Below are positions 5,110-6,002 of a stretch of 6,002 nt of DNA, piece by piece. The position numbers were made by a program, and so were the translations under genes. The DNA is taken from contig JAZKTH010000150.1 in the NCBI GenBank assembly GCA_036625675.1, positions 1 through 6,002 of the forward strand, given 5' to 3'. The stretch is from Halalkaliarchaeum sp036625675 (GTDB lineage Archaea; Halobacteriota; Halobacteria; Halobacteriales; Haloferacaceae). How positions within the stretch are numbered: the stretch's first letter is position 1; every line of letters starts with the position of its first letter. The notes under the pieces are model-generated. The model searched no databases and was not told the DNA's origin. It saw nothing but the letters and a program-made list of their open reading frames with translations.

Positions 5110-5312
5110 AGCCGTTCCTCACGGGCGTCGTCGACGATGTCACTCAACGGTTTCCCGTCGCCAGCGGCGGCCCTGAGGTCACGGAGATCGGTCCCATCTT
5201 CAGTGGGGTGTTCCTCGAGGAACGCTTCCATCCGCCGGCGGAGTCCATCCGTGCGCGACGTCCGCAAGGCGTGTCTCCCGAGTCCGGCGATTCCCTCGTC
5301 TACGTTGCTCAT
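5106..5312 (-). CDS. Antitoxin partner of the second PIN toxin (VapB-like)
   Basis: This is a 68-aa, strongly acidic and helical protein beginning MSNVDEGIAGLGRHALRTSR and ending LSDIVDDAREERL. It is identified mainly by position: it lies directly upstream of the PIN toxin, with its TGA inside a GTGA overlap. No ribbon-helix-helix or AbrB motif is obvious. The charged helices (GLRRRMEAFLEEHPTEDGTD) would suit a toxin-wrapping antitoxin, as in other haloarchaeal pairs of this size. The ATG at 5312 was chosen over an in-frame ATG at 5333 because a TAATAA box (5342-5337) lies 25 nt before 5312, which suits a leaderless mRNA. With the toxin frameshifted, this gene may persist as an orphan antitoxin. 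Confidence 0.72.
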   Translation of the reverse strand: MSNVDEGIAGLGRHALRTSRTDGLRRRMEAFLEEHPTEDGTDLRDLRAAAGDGKPLSDIVDDAREERL

Positions 5313-5336
5313 GGTGGTATCTTGGCATGCCATTCC

Positions 5337-5344
5337 TTATTAGA
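5337..5344 (-). promoter_or_regulatory. TATA-like box of the second toxin-antitoxin operon
   Basis: TCTAATAA on the minus strand lies about 25-30 nt upstream of the ATG at 5312 and is the only AT-rich stretch nearby. It suits a leaderless transcript beginning at the antitoxin start. Confidence 0.5.
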
Positions 5345-5462
5345 TCTCCCCCGGCCAGTCGATAGGCAGGGAGCCTCCCACGTGTGCGTGACGGACGACA
5401 CCCGACGCGACGATCAGGCACTACGCGGTAGTACAGACAGCGGAGATGGTTCTATCGAAGTC

Positions 5463-5567
5463 TACACTCGGTACGAGGTGTGTAGGGGGAGGATCGTAAC
5501 GTGGTCCATCTGGTCAGATAGTTCGCGACACACCCGGGGGTGGGGGGTGGGTCGATCAGCCAGTCCG
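5463..5567 (+). repeat. Diverged direct repeat, copy A, with origin-box-like dyad and G-rich tract
   Basis: Copy A opens with TACACTCGGTACGAGGTGTG (5463-5482), followed by TAGGGGG. It continues with AGTTCGCGACACACCCGGG (5520-5538), a G-run, and ends GATCAGCCAGTCCG (5554-5567). All three blocks recur in order and with near-equal spacing in copy B (5842-5948), with a more diverged segment between the first two. The first block also occurs inverted at 3767-3786 next to the cdc6 remnant. Confidence 0.75.
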
Positions 5568-5841
5568 ATATCGTGGCGCAGGCGAGTGAGCGACCGACAG
5601 CGGTGCTCGAGAAACGAGAGACAGTCCTCGGGGACCGGCGGCTCCCGGAAGTCGGCAGACGAGCCACGGAAGCGAACCGTATTCCGGACCTCCCGGGAGT
5701 TGTGAAAGACTCGGTCAGGGTTCGACCGGAACAGCTGCGTCGAGCCGGCCAGTTTCGAACAACCGGATTGTCGGTCGTACACGACGGGGCAGCCCTGCCC
5801 GTTTCGATGTCCCGGACAGTGACTGGAGATGCGTCTCGATC

Positions 5842-5948
5842 TTCACTCGGTACGAGGTGTGGGGGTGGGAGATCGTACGATGCTGCAGTTGGTCGGAGAG
5901 TTCGCGACACACCCGGGAGGGGTGGGGATTGGTGGATCAGCCAGTCCG
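5842..5948 (+). repeat. Diverged direct repeat, copy B, with origin-box-like dyad and G-rich tract
   Basis: Copy B starts 379 bp after copy A. It has the 18-base core CACTCGGTACGAGGTGTG (5844-5861) running straight into GGGGTGGG, then AGTTCGCGACACACCCGGG (5899-5917), a G-rich stretch, and GATCAGCCAGTCCG (5935-5948). This copy has the clearest dyad-plus-G-string form. Similarity fades after 5948. Confidence 0.75.
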
Positions 5949-6002
5949 TCCAACCTCGTGGCCGGTCGACGGCCGTCCGTCGGATCGGGCGAGGCAAGAA
6001 GG

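Larger units (their letters stand above)
5346..6002. other. Region without a convincing gene, carrying two ~105-bp repeats
   Basis: No frame here has a recognisable domain, a promoter and protein-like composition together. Two minus-strand frames are open (5462-5782 and 5715-5912). Both are Arg-rich and of unknown family, and both cover the repeats in the same phase (VCRELSDQ ... HTSYRV), so a decayed duplicated gene cannot be excluded. The G-rich runs (GGGGGTGGGGGGTGGG at 5536-5551 and similar at 5915-5927) and origin-box-like dyads suggest instead a non-coding control or replication region. Confidence 0.5.

Noticed and set aside
4057..5343. Long plus-strand open frame of 428 codons
   Set aside because: It lies opposite the cdc6 remnant and the second toxin-antitoxin pair, whose minus-strand frames show clear family motifs. 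The plus-strand translation is a Ser/Arg-rich composition typical of antisense frames in GC-rich DNA.
5463..5948. CRISPR array
   Set aside because: There are only two copies of a long diverged unit with a 275-bp separation, not short identical repeats with even spacers.
5452..5997. Minus-strand open frame of 181 codons at the window end
   Set aside because: It is Arg/Ser/Pro-rich with no recognisable domain, and it reads the two repeat copies in a different phase from the one supported by the third-position differences.

Overview
The window looks like chromosomal or megaplasmid DNA of a haloarchaeon. The DNA is GC-rich, the encoded proteins are acidic (many D/E, few K), there is a haloarchaeal-type PilA pilin with the DREAVSPVIG prepilin motif, and several genes have TATA-like boxes about 25 nt before their start codons, as expected for leaderless archaeal mRNAs. 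The species cannot be named from the sequence.

Layout. Positions 2-265 hold the 3' end of an unrecognised plus-strand gene. A type IV pilin-like gene follows (414-869), with its own TATA box, ribosome binding site and T-run terminator. A two-gene minus-strand unit comes next: a ribbon-helix-helix protein (1241-1447), then a small two-helix membrane protein (1018-1233). From about 1545 onward the window is accessory in character. It holds the C-terminal remnant of a VapC-type PIN toxin gene, interrupted by an 83-bp palindromic MITE-like element (1668-1750), and an intact overlapping vapB-vapC pair (2541-1896, minus). Two divergent small genes share a 92-bp promoter region (2741-3055 minus, an unknown 104-aa protein; 3148-3489 plus, a winged-helix protein). 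An N-terminally truncated orc1/cdc6 (3787-4596 minus) and a second toxin-antitoxin pair (antitoxin 5106-5312, toxin 4656-5109, minus) follow. The last 650 bp has no convincing gene but contains two diverged copies of a ~105-bp repeat.

Points of most interest. (1) The exact 18-mer CACTCGGTACGAGGTGTG, a short dyad followed by G-rich DNA, occurs three times: abutting the stop codon of the cdc6 remnant (inverted) and in each ~105-bp repeat. It resembles an origin recognition box, so this may be a decayed or satellite replication origin. (2) The cdc6 remnant keeps sensor 1, sensor 2 and the winged-helix domain but has lost Walker A and B. (3) The second VapC toxin has a complete PIN domain but is out of frame with its natural GTG start, which overlaps the antitoxin stop as GTGA. 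One extra T in a T5 run accounts exactly for the shift. (4) Removing 84 bp around the palindromic element restores an uninterrupted PIN-domain reading frame.

The picture is of an accessory island with several toxin-antitoxin modules, small DNA-binding proteins and replication-gene debris, plausibly derived from an integrated plasmid or megaplasmid. No integrase, transposase, tRNA, rRNA or CRISPR array was seen.
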